Below, piece by piece: positions 39,606 through 47,121 of a DNA stretch of 59,440 bases (positions within the stretch are counted from its first letter, which is position 1; each line of letters starts with the position of its first letter). A program made the position numbers and the translations under genes. The notes below the pieces were generated by a model. The model was given only the letters and a program-made list of their open reading frames with translations. It was not told the origin of the DNA and ran no database searches. This stretch comes from JBOICV01 sp050740255 (lineage in GTDB: Bacteria; Pseudomonadota; Gammaproteobacteria; Nevskiales; JBOICV01), in contig JBOICV010000057.1 in NCBI GenBank assembly GCA_050740255.1, forward strand, positions 1-59,440, given 5' to 3'.

Positions 39606-39650
39606 CTTACACCGTAAGCCTATGATCCGCAGTGTGCCTTACGATGTAAG
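39606..39650. promoter_or_regulatory. two palindromic operator half-pairs for the TetR regulator
   Basis: CTTAC-ACC-GTAAG at 39606-39618 and CTTAC-GAT-GTAAG at 39638-39650 are both perfect 13-base palindromes with the same arms. Their centres are 32 bases apart, about three helical turns, so two dimers could bind on one face. They sit in the short spacer between tetR (start 39597) and the divergent gene (start 39681), the standard place for autoregulation. Confidence 0.75.
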
Positions 39651-39680
39651 TCCATGACTTTCAGACAGAGGGAACAATGC

Positions 39681-40085
39681 ATGATCGCAAAGGTACTCGT
39701 CACAATCGGTGTTCTGGCTTACGGTCTGCTCGTCCCCATGCTCGAGATCAACACTACGCATGTGTTCAATCCGGCATGGGTAGCGCACGCACGTTTGCAC
39801 GAGGTGTGGCAGCTGGCGACCAATTCTTCGTTGGCCGTGTTCTGCCTGTGGCTGGCATGGTTCAAAAACGATGTGCGCCTGCCCAGCTTGGTGACCGTGT
39901 TCGTTACTGGCAGCTTTCTTTTCGCCTACGCAGCGCGCGGCATTTACGGCGGCTCTATGGTGCACCCGGACGGCAGCGAGAAGTTGATCATGGGCTTTAA
40001 CGGGGGCGTTGTCGTCTTCGGCCTGGTTGTCATCCTGTCGGTAGCGACCGCGGTTCTGGATGGCCGTCATAGGGCCCGTTCTTGA
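39681..40085 (+). CDS. small four-helix membrane protein
   Basis: 134 residues from ATG 39681, with AGAGGGA eight bases before it; ATG 39654 would place the start directly after the second operator and lacks a ribosome site. Four hydrophobic segments lie near 3-20, 40-58, 67-85 and 106-126. The loop HVFNPAWVAHARLHEVWQL may be functional. I do not recognise a defined family with confidence. It is divergent from, and probably controlled by, the TetR repressor. Confidence 0.72.
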   Translation: MIAKVLVTIGVLAYGLLVPMLEINTTHVFNPAWVAHARLHEVWQLATNSSLAVFCLWLAWFKNDVRLPSLVTVFVTGSFLFAYAARGIYGGSMVHPDGSEKLIMGFNGGVVVFGLVVILSVATAVLDGRHRARS

Positions 40086-40239
40086 GCATTTCCAGGCAAC
40101 TCTGACCGATTTACCGTCGCCCCTCCCCTACCCCAAATAGGTGAAGTGAAGCTTTTAGCCTAGGCTTATGTTATTGATAGTAAAAGGCCTGCCGCGATGT
40201 CCGGCGGGTTGGTGTTGTTTGCGAAGATGGGGGAGGCGC

Positions 40240-42078
40240 ATGAATCTGCGACAGGTACTACCGGTGCTGCTAGCGGGTCTGGCGATCGGCGTACTGGTTT
40301 TTCTGATCGTGAAGACGCAAAGCGTCAACAGCGATCTCCACCAGGAGCGCCTCGCGCTGATTCGCAAGATTGACAGCCTGGATGTGAAGTTCAACCGCGC
40401 GTATACCCAGGGCCGTTATACCTCGCTGATGGAGGGCACGGATGAGCGTACAAAAATCACTCAGGAGCTTGGCGATACACTCAACAAGATTGACAAGGGG
40501 CCGCAGGCGCTCCGCGGACTGAGTCCCGCAGTTGATAAAGCGCTCGATACCTTTCTCGACACCATCGACAACAAGCTCGAACTGGGTTTCGATTTCGAAG
40601 CGCGTAACGTCCTTAACAATCAGCGTCTGATCCAGACCATGGATGCGGTCCCAATACTCGCGGACGCCACCGCCGCAGCAGCTTCTCCCACCGGACGCGA
40701 GCGTGCGCGCGAGCTGCTGGGGCAGCTCAAGACCGAGGTCGTTACCTTCGGCGTGACGCCGGCCCCGGCCAACGGCCCCGCCATACGGGCCCTGCTCCAG
40801 CAAGACTTGGCCAAATTCGGCGAGACCCAACCCGCCGCCTTCCGCGATGCGCTGGCTAACCTGCAAGGCACCGCGGAAGAAGTGCTCACCGACAAGACCG
40901 ATTCGGTGGAAAAATTCAAAGAATTCCTGAGCCGCCCGACGGGACAACAGTTACAGGACGTCGAGCAGGCCTACTCCGGCTGGTACGAGTCCCAAGTAAC
41001 CGTGGCCAACCAGTACCGGCTGCTGCTCGCGGCCTATGCAATCATGCTGTTGATCGGTCTCGCCTTTCTCGGTCTGCGCCTGAGCAAGAGTTACCGCGAT
41101 CTGGACCGCGCCAACGATGAGCTCAAGGACGCCAACGAACACCTGGAAGATCAGGTGCAGGTGCGCACCAAAGACCTCAGCTCGGCGCTGAAAGATCTCA
41201 AAGCCTCGCAGGCTCAGCTCATCCAGTCCGAAAAAATGGCTTCGCTGGGCCAGATGGTCGCAGGTGTCGCGCATGAGATGAACACGCCGCTGGGTTACGC
41301 GCGCAGCAACGCGGAAATCGTGCGCAAATGGCTGGGCGAGATCCGCAAACTGCACGACTCGCAGGACAAGGCCTTGACCATGTTGACGTCATCCAGCGCA
41401 TCCGACGAGGAAGTCGCGGCCGCGTTGGCGGAAGCCGATGAGCGCCGCCAGGCCTTCGACGCGGGTGAGATGCTGGACAACCTGCACAGCCTGCTGCAGG
41501 ACACCGACCACGGACTGACGCAGGTGGCGGAACTGGTGTCCAGCCTCAAGGACTTCTCGCGCGTGGATCGCTCGCGCACCGATCTGGTCAACGTCAACGA
41601 CGGTATCGAATCGTCGCTCAAGATTGCCCAGAACCAGCTCAGAAACAAAGTCGAGGTGGTCAGGCAGTTTGGCCAGTTGCCGCAAATCGAGTGCTCACCC
41701 ACGCAGCTCAATCAGGTGTTCCTCAATCTGTTTACCAATGCGGCGCAGGCGATTGAGACGACCGGCAAGCTGTACATCCGCACCGCCGCCGAGGCCAACG
41801 GCGTGGCTATCCGCGTGATCGATACCGGCTGTGGCATGACGGAAGAGGTGCGCAAGCATATTTTCGAACCTTTTTATACGACCAAGCCCGTGGGCAAAGG
41901 AACCGGACTCGGGCTCACAATCGCGTTCCGCATCGTTGAGGAACATGGCGGGCGCATAGACGTGCGCTCCATGCCTGGCAAAGGCAGCGAGTTCACGATC
42001 CGGTTGCCGCTTAAGCAGAAAGTGAAGACTGAGGCGCCGCCGCCCCAACCGAAGGTAGCCGCACTTGCCACCGCCTGA
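40240..42078 (+). CDS. membrane sensor histidine kinase
   Basis: 612 residues. One N-terminal membrane helix (about 6-24), a 235-residue all-helical periplasmic domain resembling DAHL sensor domains, a second helix at about 261-280, a coiled coil (DLDRANDELKDANEHLEDQV), then the kinase core. The phospho-acceptor is His345 in VAHEMNTPLGY. NQVFLNLFTNAAQAI, DTGCGM, FEPFYTT and GTGLGL are the N, G1, F and G2 boxes. About 60 extra residues sit between the two helices of the dimerisation domain. ATG 40240 follows GGGAGG closely. The response regulator starts ten bases after the stop. Confidence 0.9.
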   Translation: MNLRQVLPVLLAGLAIGVLVFLIVKTQSVNSDLHQERLALIRKIDSLDVKFNRAYTQGRYTSLMEGTDERTKITQELGDTLNKIDKGPQALRGLSPAVDKALDTFLDTIDNKLELGFDFEARNVLNNQRLIQTMDAVPILADATAAAASPTGRERARELLGQLKTEVVTFGVTPAPANGPAIRALLQQDLAKFGETQPAAFRDALANLQGTAEEVLTDKTDSVEKFKEFLSRPTGQQLQDVEQAYSGWYESQVTVANQYRLLLAAYAIMLLIGLAFLGLRLSKSYRDLDRANDELKDANEHLEDQVQVRTKDLSSALKDLKASQAQLIQSEKMASLGQMVAGVAHEMNTPLGYARSNAEIVRKWLGEIRKLHDSQDKALTMLTSSSASDEEVAAALAEADERRQAFDAGEMLDNLHSLLQDTDHGLTQVAELVSSLKDFSRVDRSRTDLVNVNDGIESSLKIAQNQLRNKVEVVRQFGQLPQIECSPTQLNQVFLNLFTNAAQAIETTGKLYIRTAAEANGVAIRVIDTGCGMTEEVRKHIFEPFYTTKPVGKGTGLGLTIAFRIVEEHGGRIDVRSMPGKGSEFTIRLPLKQKVKTEAPPPQPKVAALATA

Positions 42079-42088
42079 TTTCAACCGT

Positions 42089-43054
42089 ATGACTACGCCC
42101 ATGAATCCGGTGAATACGGCGCAGCCGCTCAAGCCGCGCGTGCTGTTCGTTGACGACGAGCCGCGCGTGCTCACCAGCATGAAGATGTTGTTTTTCGGCA
42201 ATCAGTATCAGGCTTTCTTTGCCGAGAGCGGCGAGAAGGCGCTGGAGCTGCTTAAGACTCAGCGGGTGGATGTCATCGTCAGCGACCAACGCATGCCGGG
42301 CATGACCGGTATCGAGCTGCTGCGTGCGGCGCGTGAGCTGAATCCCAACGCCATGCGGATTCTGCTTACCGGTTACGCCGATCTGGACGCGATCATCGGC
42401 TCGATCAATGACGGCGAAATTTTCCGCTTCGTCAACAAACCCTGGTCGAACGATGACCTGACGACCACGGTGGCGCGGGCCATCACGGCCGCGCGCGCCA
42501 GCGCGGTAGCGGCGCGTCGGACCGGCGAGGTGGTGCAGCCGCTGGGCCCGGTGCCCGGCGTGCTGGTGCTGGACGATGATCCCTCGGTGCCCGGAAAAAT
42601 CCAGACGATCCTCGGCACCGGTTACCGCGTATTCGGCACCACCACGATGGAGCAGGCGGTCAACCTGCTCGAGCGCGAGCGCATCGGCGTGGTCATCTCG
42701 GACACGCGCGTGCAAGACCATCCGGTGCTCGGCCTGATCAGCACGCTGAAAAAGCACCACCCGGAGCTGGTGTCGGTTATTCTGACCGAGCGCGCCGACG
42801 CCGGTGCCGCGATTGATCTGATCAACCAGGGCCAGATTTACCGCTTCATCACCAAGCCAATGCATGACAGCGTCTGCAAGATCACGGTGAACTCCGCGCT
42901 GCGCCAGCATCATCGCCTGGCGCAAGCGCCTGAGTTGCAACAACGCTACGAGGTTGCTGCTCCCACCGAACCGCTCCCGACGGCCGTCACGCCCACCGGC
43001 CGGTTGCTGGACCGCGTGCGTTCGCTGCGCTCGTGGGTGACACGCCGGGCTTAG
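42089..43054 (+). CDS. tandem receiver-domain response regulator
   Basis: 321 residues with two receiver domains and no DNA-binding or known output domain. The first has FVDDEP, the phospho-acceptor Asp in VSDQRMPGMTG and the lysine in FVNKPW. The second has LDDDP, ISDTRVQD and FITKPM but lacks the usual MPG turn. The C-terminal 45 residues are Pro/Arg-rich. It is paired with the kinase. Signalling may be by protein-protein contact, as a phosphorelay or as an adaptor. ATG 42101 or TTG 42065 are other possible starts. Confidence 0.86.
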   Translation: MTTPMNPVNTAQPLKPRVLFVDDEPRVLTSMKMLFFGNQYQAFFAESGEKALELLKTQRVDVIVSDQRMPGMTGIELLRAARELNPNAMRILLTGYADLDAIIGSINDGEIFRFVNKPWSNDDLTTTVARAITAARASAVAARRTGEVVQPLGPVPGVLVLDDDPSVPGKIQTILGTGYRVFGTTTMEQAVNLLERERIGVVISDTRVQDHPVLGLISTLKKHHPELVSVILTERADAGAAIDLINQGQIYRFITKPMHDSVCKITVNSALRQHHRLAQAPELQQRYEVAAPTEPLPTAVTPTGRLLDRVRSLRSWVTRRA

Positions 43055-43172
43055 AATCTTTTCACCGCAGCTACTTCAAACAGGTGAAGCCGGCCCGCGT
43101 GCTGCCGGACTAATGTCGTCGGGGTAAATTCGCGCGGCGTACGAACCGCCGCACCGCCGGAGGGCGGCTGCC

Positions 43173-44279
43173 ATGGCGGTTGATGACGATGTCGTTTCAG
43201 GCCAGGTCTGGGACGAGTTCTGCGACGCGCTCAAGCGCGCCGGGCGCCAGGTACTCCGACCGGAAGCTCCAGCGGATGTACTCGATCGGACTGAGGGCTT
43301 TCGCTATCTGAGCCGGCTGCTGCGCATTGGTCTGGAGATGCACCTGGAATTCGCCAATCCGGACTTCCCCGGCTTTTTTCTGCCCTCGCATGAAACCGCC
43401 AAGATCGGCGCCGACAATCCGGACAATCTCTACTTCTTCGCGCGTATCAACGGCAGCAATGATTACGTGATCCGCGGCGAACGGGGTAGCGTGTCCTACC
43501 TCAGCATCGGCACCCAGAAAGGTGGCTATGAAGCGGATGGCAGGATGGAGCAGACCGGCTTCATCGATTCCAAGCAACTGCAGGTCGGTGCCGACGGCCG
43601 CTTCGAGATTCTGCTGAGCCAGCGGCAACAGCCCGGCAACTGGCTGCGGCTCGAACCTGGCAGTAACGCTGTCATCGTCCGGCAAACCTTTCTCGACCGC
43701 GCCCAGGAGCAGGCTGCGCAGATGCGCATTGAGCGGCACAGCGCGGCGGCCAAGCCTGCGCCACTGTCGGCGGCGCAATTGCAGCAAGGCCTGAGCAACG
43801 CGGCGCGCTTCGTCGAAGGCACCGCCACGCTGTTTGCGAACTGGGCGCAGGGCTACTTGCAGCATCCCAACCAGCTGCCGCCGGCCGATCAGGCGCTGTG
43901 CCAGCGGGTCGGCGGCGATCCGAATATTTTCTACTACCATTCATACTGGACGCTGGCAGACGACGAAGCGCTGGTCATTCGCGTGGCGCGCGTTCCCGAG
44001 TGCCGCTTCTGGAATCTGCAGATCAATAACTGGTGGATGGAGTCGCTGGACTACCGCTATCACCGGATTTGCCTCAACAAGCATTCGGCCCAGTTGGACG
44101 CCAACGGCGGCGTAACGCTGGTGCTGTCGCAGCGCAACCCCGATCACCGCAACTGGCTGGAAACGGCGGGACATAACAAGGGGACCTTCTGCTTTCGTTG
44201 GGTGGGTGCGAAAGAACACGTGCATCCCATGACGCGCGTAGTAAAACTCGCGCAGCTAAAAAAGGAGTTGGCCGCGTGA
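43173..44279 (+). CDS. DUF1214-domain protein
   Basis: 368 residues, no signal peptide. The C-terminal block FWNLQINNWWMESLDYRYHR, then LVLSQRNPDHRNWLETAGHNKGTFCFRWVG, is the DUF1214 signature. The N-terminal half (YLSRLLRIGLEMHLEFANPD, IRGERGSVSYLSIGTQ) is the usual companion region. Function is not established for this family, though members are frequent beside sulfotransferases and SDRs in steroid- and hydrocarbon-degrading bacteria. GGAGG lies nine bases upstream. The stop overlaps the next start (GTGA). Confidence 0.8.
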   Translation: MAVDDDVVSGQVWDEFCDALKRAGRQVLRPEAPADVLDRTEGFRYLSRLLRIGLEMHLEFANPDFPGFFLPSHETAKIGADNPDNLYFFARINGSNDYVIRGERGSVSYLSIGTQKGGYEADGRMEQTGFIDSKQLQVGADGRFEILLSQRQQPGNWLRLEPGSNAVIVRQTFLDRAQEQAAQMRIERHSAAAKPAPLSAAQLQQGLSNAARFVEGTATLFANWAQGYLQHPNQLPPADQALCQRVGGDPNIFYYHSYWTLADDEALVIRVARVPECRFWNLQINNWWMESLDYRYHRICLNKHSAQLDANGGVTLVLSQRNPDHRNWLETAGHNKGTFCFRWVGAKEHVHPMTRVVKLAQLKKELAA

Positions 44280-45439
44280 GCGGCGCTGCGTTCGTTCCGG
44301 AGCAGTTGTTGGCCGAAGCCAGCGCCGCGCAGGGCGGGCTGAGCGACTTTGGCGATCCCAGCTTCCGCGCCGGCCTTGACGCATTGTGCACCGCGCTGAA
44401 CCGCGAAGCGAAGCTGTCCGACACCGGCCGCCAAATCATGCGGCAGAAACTGGTGACGCAATTGGGTAACCGCCTGCGTGTCGAGGACTATTTTCGGCGG
44501 CATCCGGAAATCAACGACGAGAGTGTGGCGCCCCCAGTGGTCATCGTCGGCCTGCCGCGAACCGGCACGACCAAGCTGCATCGGTTGCTGTCGCGCGATC
44601 CGCGCTTCTACTGGATGGCGTTCTGGGAATCGCAGTTTCCGGTGCCCTTCCCCAACGAAAGCCCGCAGGAGCCCACCGTACGCATCGCCGAAGGACGGGC
44701 GCTGTGCGACATGATGACGACCGCGATGCCGAAGCTCGTGGCGATTCATCCGATGGACGCCGACGAGGCCGATGAGGAAGTGATGCTGACCGAGCATTCC
44801 TTCATGTCCGCATTCAATGCCTACGCCGACATTCCCGGCTATATGCGCTGGCTCGATCAGCAGGACCAGACGCCGGTTTACCAGTATTTGCGGCGTGGGC
44901 TGCAATTCCTGCAGTGGCAGAAGCGGCAACGCGGCGTGATCGCGGAACGCTGGGTGCTGAAGGCGCCGCATCATCTGCTACGCATGCACTTGCTGCTGCA
45001 GGTGTTTCCGGGCACCAAGGTGATTCTGACGCATCGCGATCCCCTGCAAAGCATTCCCTCCATTGCCAGCTTCATCCACACGCTGTGGTCGATCTATAGC
45101 GCACAGGCAAGTCCGGTGGCGGCCGGTCACGAATGGAGTGCGATCATGCAACGCGCGCTTGTCCACACGATGAACATTCGTGAGCACGCGCCATCGCAGT
45201 TCCTCGATGTACGTTTCCAGGACACCGTTAAGCGGCCGATGGAGGTCGTGCGCGATATCTACGCTTTTCTTGGACTGAAACTGCCGTCGGCGGTGGATCA
45301 GCGTATGCGCGACTGGCTGGCCGAGGATGAGAAAAGTCATCAGGGTGGCCATGACTATACGCTCGAACAATTCGGTCTATCGGACGCGCAAATTCGCCGC
45401 GACTTCGCCGATTACCGGGCGCGCCACGTCGAATCCTGA
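44276..45439 (+). CDS. sulfotransferase-family protein
   Basis: 387 residues. VGLPRTGTTKLHRLLSRDP is the 5'-phosphosulfate loop for PAPS, and LTHRDPLQSIPSIASFIHTL contains the 3'-phosphate-binding Arg/Ser. VLKAPHHLLRM is typical of this bacterial family. It would transfer sulfate from PAPS to an alcohol, such as a sterol, or act on a related nucleotide substrate. GTG 44276 overlaps the DUF1214 stop and has AAGGAG at 44262-44267. A repeat separates it from the SDR that follows. Confidence 0.86.
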   Translation: MSGAAFVPEQLLAEASAAQGGLSDFGDPSFRAGLDALCTALNREAKLSDTGRQIMRQKLVTQLGNRLRVEDYFRRHPEINDESVAPPVVIVGLPRTGTTKLHRLLSRDPRFYWMAFWESQFPVPFPNESPQEPTVRIAEGRALCDMMTTAMPKLVAIHPMDADEADEEVMLTEHSFMSAFNAYADIPGYMRWLDQQDQTPVYQYLRRGLQFLQWQKRQRGVIAERWVLKAPHHLLRMHLLLQVFPGTKVILTHRDPLQSIPSIASFIHTLWSIYSAQASPVAAGHEWSAIMQRALVHTMNIREHAPSQFLDVRFQDTVKRPMEVVRDIYAFLGLKLPSAVDQRMRDWLAEDEKSHQGGHDYTLEQFGLSDAQIRRDFADYRARHVES

Positions 45440-45440
45440 A

Positions 45441-45537
45441 CCCCTCTCCCTCTGGGAGAGGGGCAGGGGTGAGGGCCCCGATGAGCCAAACGCCCTCACC
45501 CGCCGCTGTGCGGCGACCTCTCCCAGAGGGAGAGGTA
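45441..45537. repeat. CTCTCCC/GGGAGAG interspersed repeat, copy A4
   Basis: CCCCTCTCCC-TCT-GGGAGAGGGG forms the first hairpin and CCTCTCCC-AGA-GGGAGAGG the second. CCGCCGC-TGT-GCGGCG lies between them, and GGTGAGGG/CCCTCACC pairs across. It spans the gap between the sulfotransferase and SDR genes. Confidence 0.65.
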
Positions 45538-45560
45538 ACGTAAAAACAAAGGAGCACACA

Positions 45561-46355
45561 ATGCTGTTGAAAGACAAAGTGGTTATCGTTTCCGGCATCG
45601 GTCCGGGACTGGGCGTGAAGTTGGCGGTGGAAGCGGCGCGGGAAGGTGCGGCTGCCGTGGTTTGCGCTGCGCGCAGCGCCGATAAGCTCGAAGATGCCGA
45701 ACAGCGCATCCGGGAGACTGGCAGCAAGAGTGTGGTATTGAAACAGGTCACAGACATCACCGACCGCAAACAATGCGAGACGCTGGTCGCGGCGACCGTC
45801 AAGAAATTCGGCCGGGTGGATGCGCTGGTCAATAGCGCTTTTCTGCATGGCGCAATGGACTATGTTTCCAACGCCGACCTCGACGCCTGGCTTGCGGGTC
45901 CCATCGCCACCAATCTGATCGGCACGTTAAAGCTCACCCAGGCCGTCATCCCGCAGATGAAACAGCAGAAGCGTGGCGCCATCGTAATGATTAACACCAT
46001 GGCCGTGCGGCAAGTGCCGCCGCTGGGCGAGGCCGGCTATGCCGCGTCCAAAGCGGCGCTCGCCAACTCGGCGAAGTATCTGGCCAAGGAGCTTGGGCCC
46101 GATAACATTCGCGTCAACACCGTACACATGGGTTGGATGTGGGGCGCGCCGGTGCAGGGCTATATGAATTGGCAGGCGGAGCAGTTGCAAGTGCCCGTGG
46201 AACAGCTGGTCGCGCAGATTGCATCGCAAATCCCGCTTGGACGTATCCCGCCGGATGAAGAATGTGCGCGGGCGGCGCTGTTCATGGTTTCCGACTATGC
46301 CAGCGTGGTCACCGGCGCGTCACTGGACGTGAATGGCGGCCACTACATGCCGTGA
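45561..46355 (+). CDS. short-chain dehydrogenase with altered serine site
   Basis: 264 residues. SGIGPGLG at 11-18 is the cofactor loop, NSA replaces NNA at 91-93, and Tyr160 and Lys164 are intact in YAASK. At the catalytic serine position the protein has Thr146/Met147 (MINTMAV), as in some mycobacterial-type SDRs of sterol clusters. The C-terminus VTGASLDVNGGHYMP is standard. AAAGGAG precedes ATG 45561. It is flanked by repeat copies A4 and A5. Confidence 0.84.
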   Translation: MLLKDKVVIVSGIGPGLGVKLAVEAAREGAAAVVCAARSADKLEDAEQRIRETGSKSVVLKQVTDITDRKQCETLVAATVKKFGRVDALVNSAFLHGAMDYVSNADLDAWLAGPIATNLIGTLKLTQAVIPQMKQQKRGAIVMINTMAVRQVPPLGEAGYAASKAALANSAKYLAKELGPDNIRVNTVHMGWMWGAPVQGYMNWQAEQLQVPVEQLVAQIASQIPLGRIPPDEECARAALFMVSDYASVVTGASLDVNGGHYMP

Positions 46356-46360
46356 GAGAT

Positions 46361-46402
46361 CTCCCCTCTCCCCACGAGTGGGGAGAGGGCAAGGGTGAGG
46401 GG
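46361..46402. repeat. CTCTCCC/GGGAGAG interspersed repeat, copy A5
   Basis: CCCCTCTCCCCAC-GAG-TGGGGAGAGGG forms one hairpin, followed by AAGGGTGAGGGG. It is a half-length member of the family. Its right end supplies the GAGGGG used as ribosome site of the EthD-like gene at 46411. Confidence 0.6.
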
Positions 46403-46410
46403 CGTGGACT

Positions 46411-47121
46411 ATGGAAAAAATTATCTATCTCGCCTGGCGCAAACCGGACGTCGACTTTGAGATGTATGCAGAGCGCCTGCGCAGTGAACTGACGCCGTAT
46501 CTGCAGGAAGCTGGCGTTCGTGGCTTGAAACTTAATCTGGCTGATTCCGCTGTGAAACCGGCGATGGGTTTGCGGCAATCCCTGCTCAAGCCACCCGTCG
46601 AGTCGCTGGTACAGATATGGGTGGACAGCGCGGTGGCCCGTTTTCGCAAGCCAGTTGATGCCGCCATCGAGCGCCTGACCTCGCGCTACGCAGCCTATCT
46701 GGTCACCGAGTCGCAGCCGTTACGTAATCTCAAACAACCGCCTGAACCGGGCAAGCGCACCGCGGGCTTTGCCCAGATCGCGCTGCTAAGACGCCCCGAA
46801 AAGTTGGCTTACGCCGCTTGGCTGGACGTGTGGCACAACTCGCATACGGATGTCGCCATAGAAACCCAGTCCACCTTCGAGTACATCCAGAATGTCGTCG
46901 TGCGTCCTCTCACCGCGGACGCGCCGCCGGTGGACGCCATTGTCGAGGAATGTTTCCCGTCTGGTGCGATGACGGATTACAAGGTTTTTTTTGATGCGCC
47001 CGGTGACGAAGCGAAGTTCAAGCGCAATCTGCAGCGCATGATGGAAAGCGTGAGCCGCTTCATCGAACCCGGCAGCCTGGACGTCATCCCGACCAGTCAG
47101 TACCTGATGCTCCAGGCTTAA
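46411..47121 (+). CDS. EthD-domain protein
   Basis: 236 residues with two ferredoxin-like halves. The second half, RPEKLAYAAWLDVWHNSHTD followed by TQSTFEYIQNVVVRPL, is an EthD dimeric alpha-beta barrel motif, and the first half is a diverged repeat of it. EthD proteins are small accessory or cyclase-like proteins in oxygenase clusters, and none of this length has an assigned reaction that I know. It ends four bases into the convergent DUF1302 gene. Confidence 0.74.
   Translation: MEKIIYLAWRKPDVDFEMYAERLRSELTPYLQEAGVRGLKLNLADSAVKPAMGLRQSLLKPPVESLVQIWVDSAVARFRKPVDAAIERLTSRYAAYLVTESQPLRNLKQPPEPGKRTAGFAQIALLRRPEKLAYAAWLDVWHNSHTDVAIETQSTFEYIQNVVVRPLTADAPPVDAIVEECFPSGAMTDYKVFFDAPGDEAKFKRNLQRMMESVSRFIEPGSLDVIPTSQYLMLQA

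Noticed and set aside
40157..40166. AGCCTAGGCT palindrome upstream of the histidine kinase
   Set aside because: Only ten bases, a single copy and no link to a regulator; likely chance.
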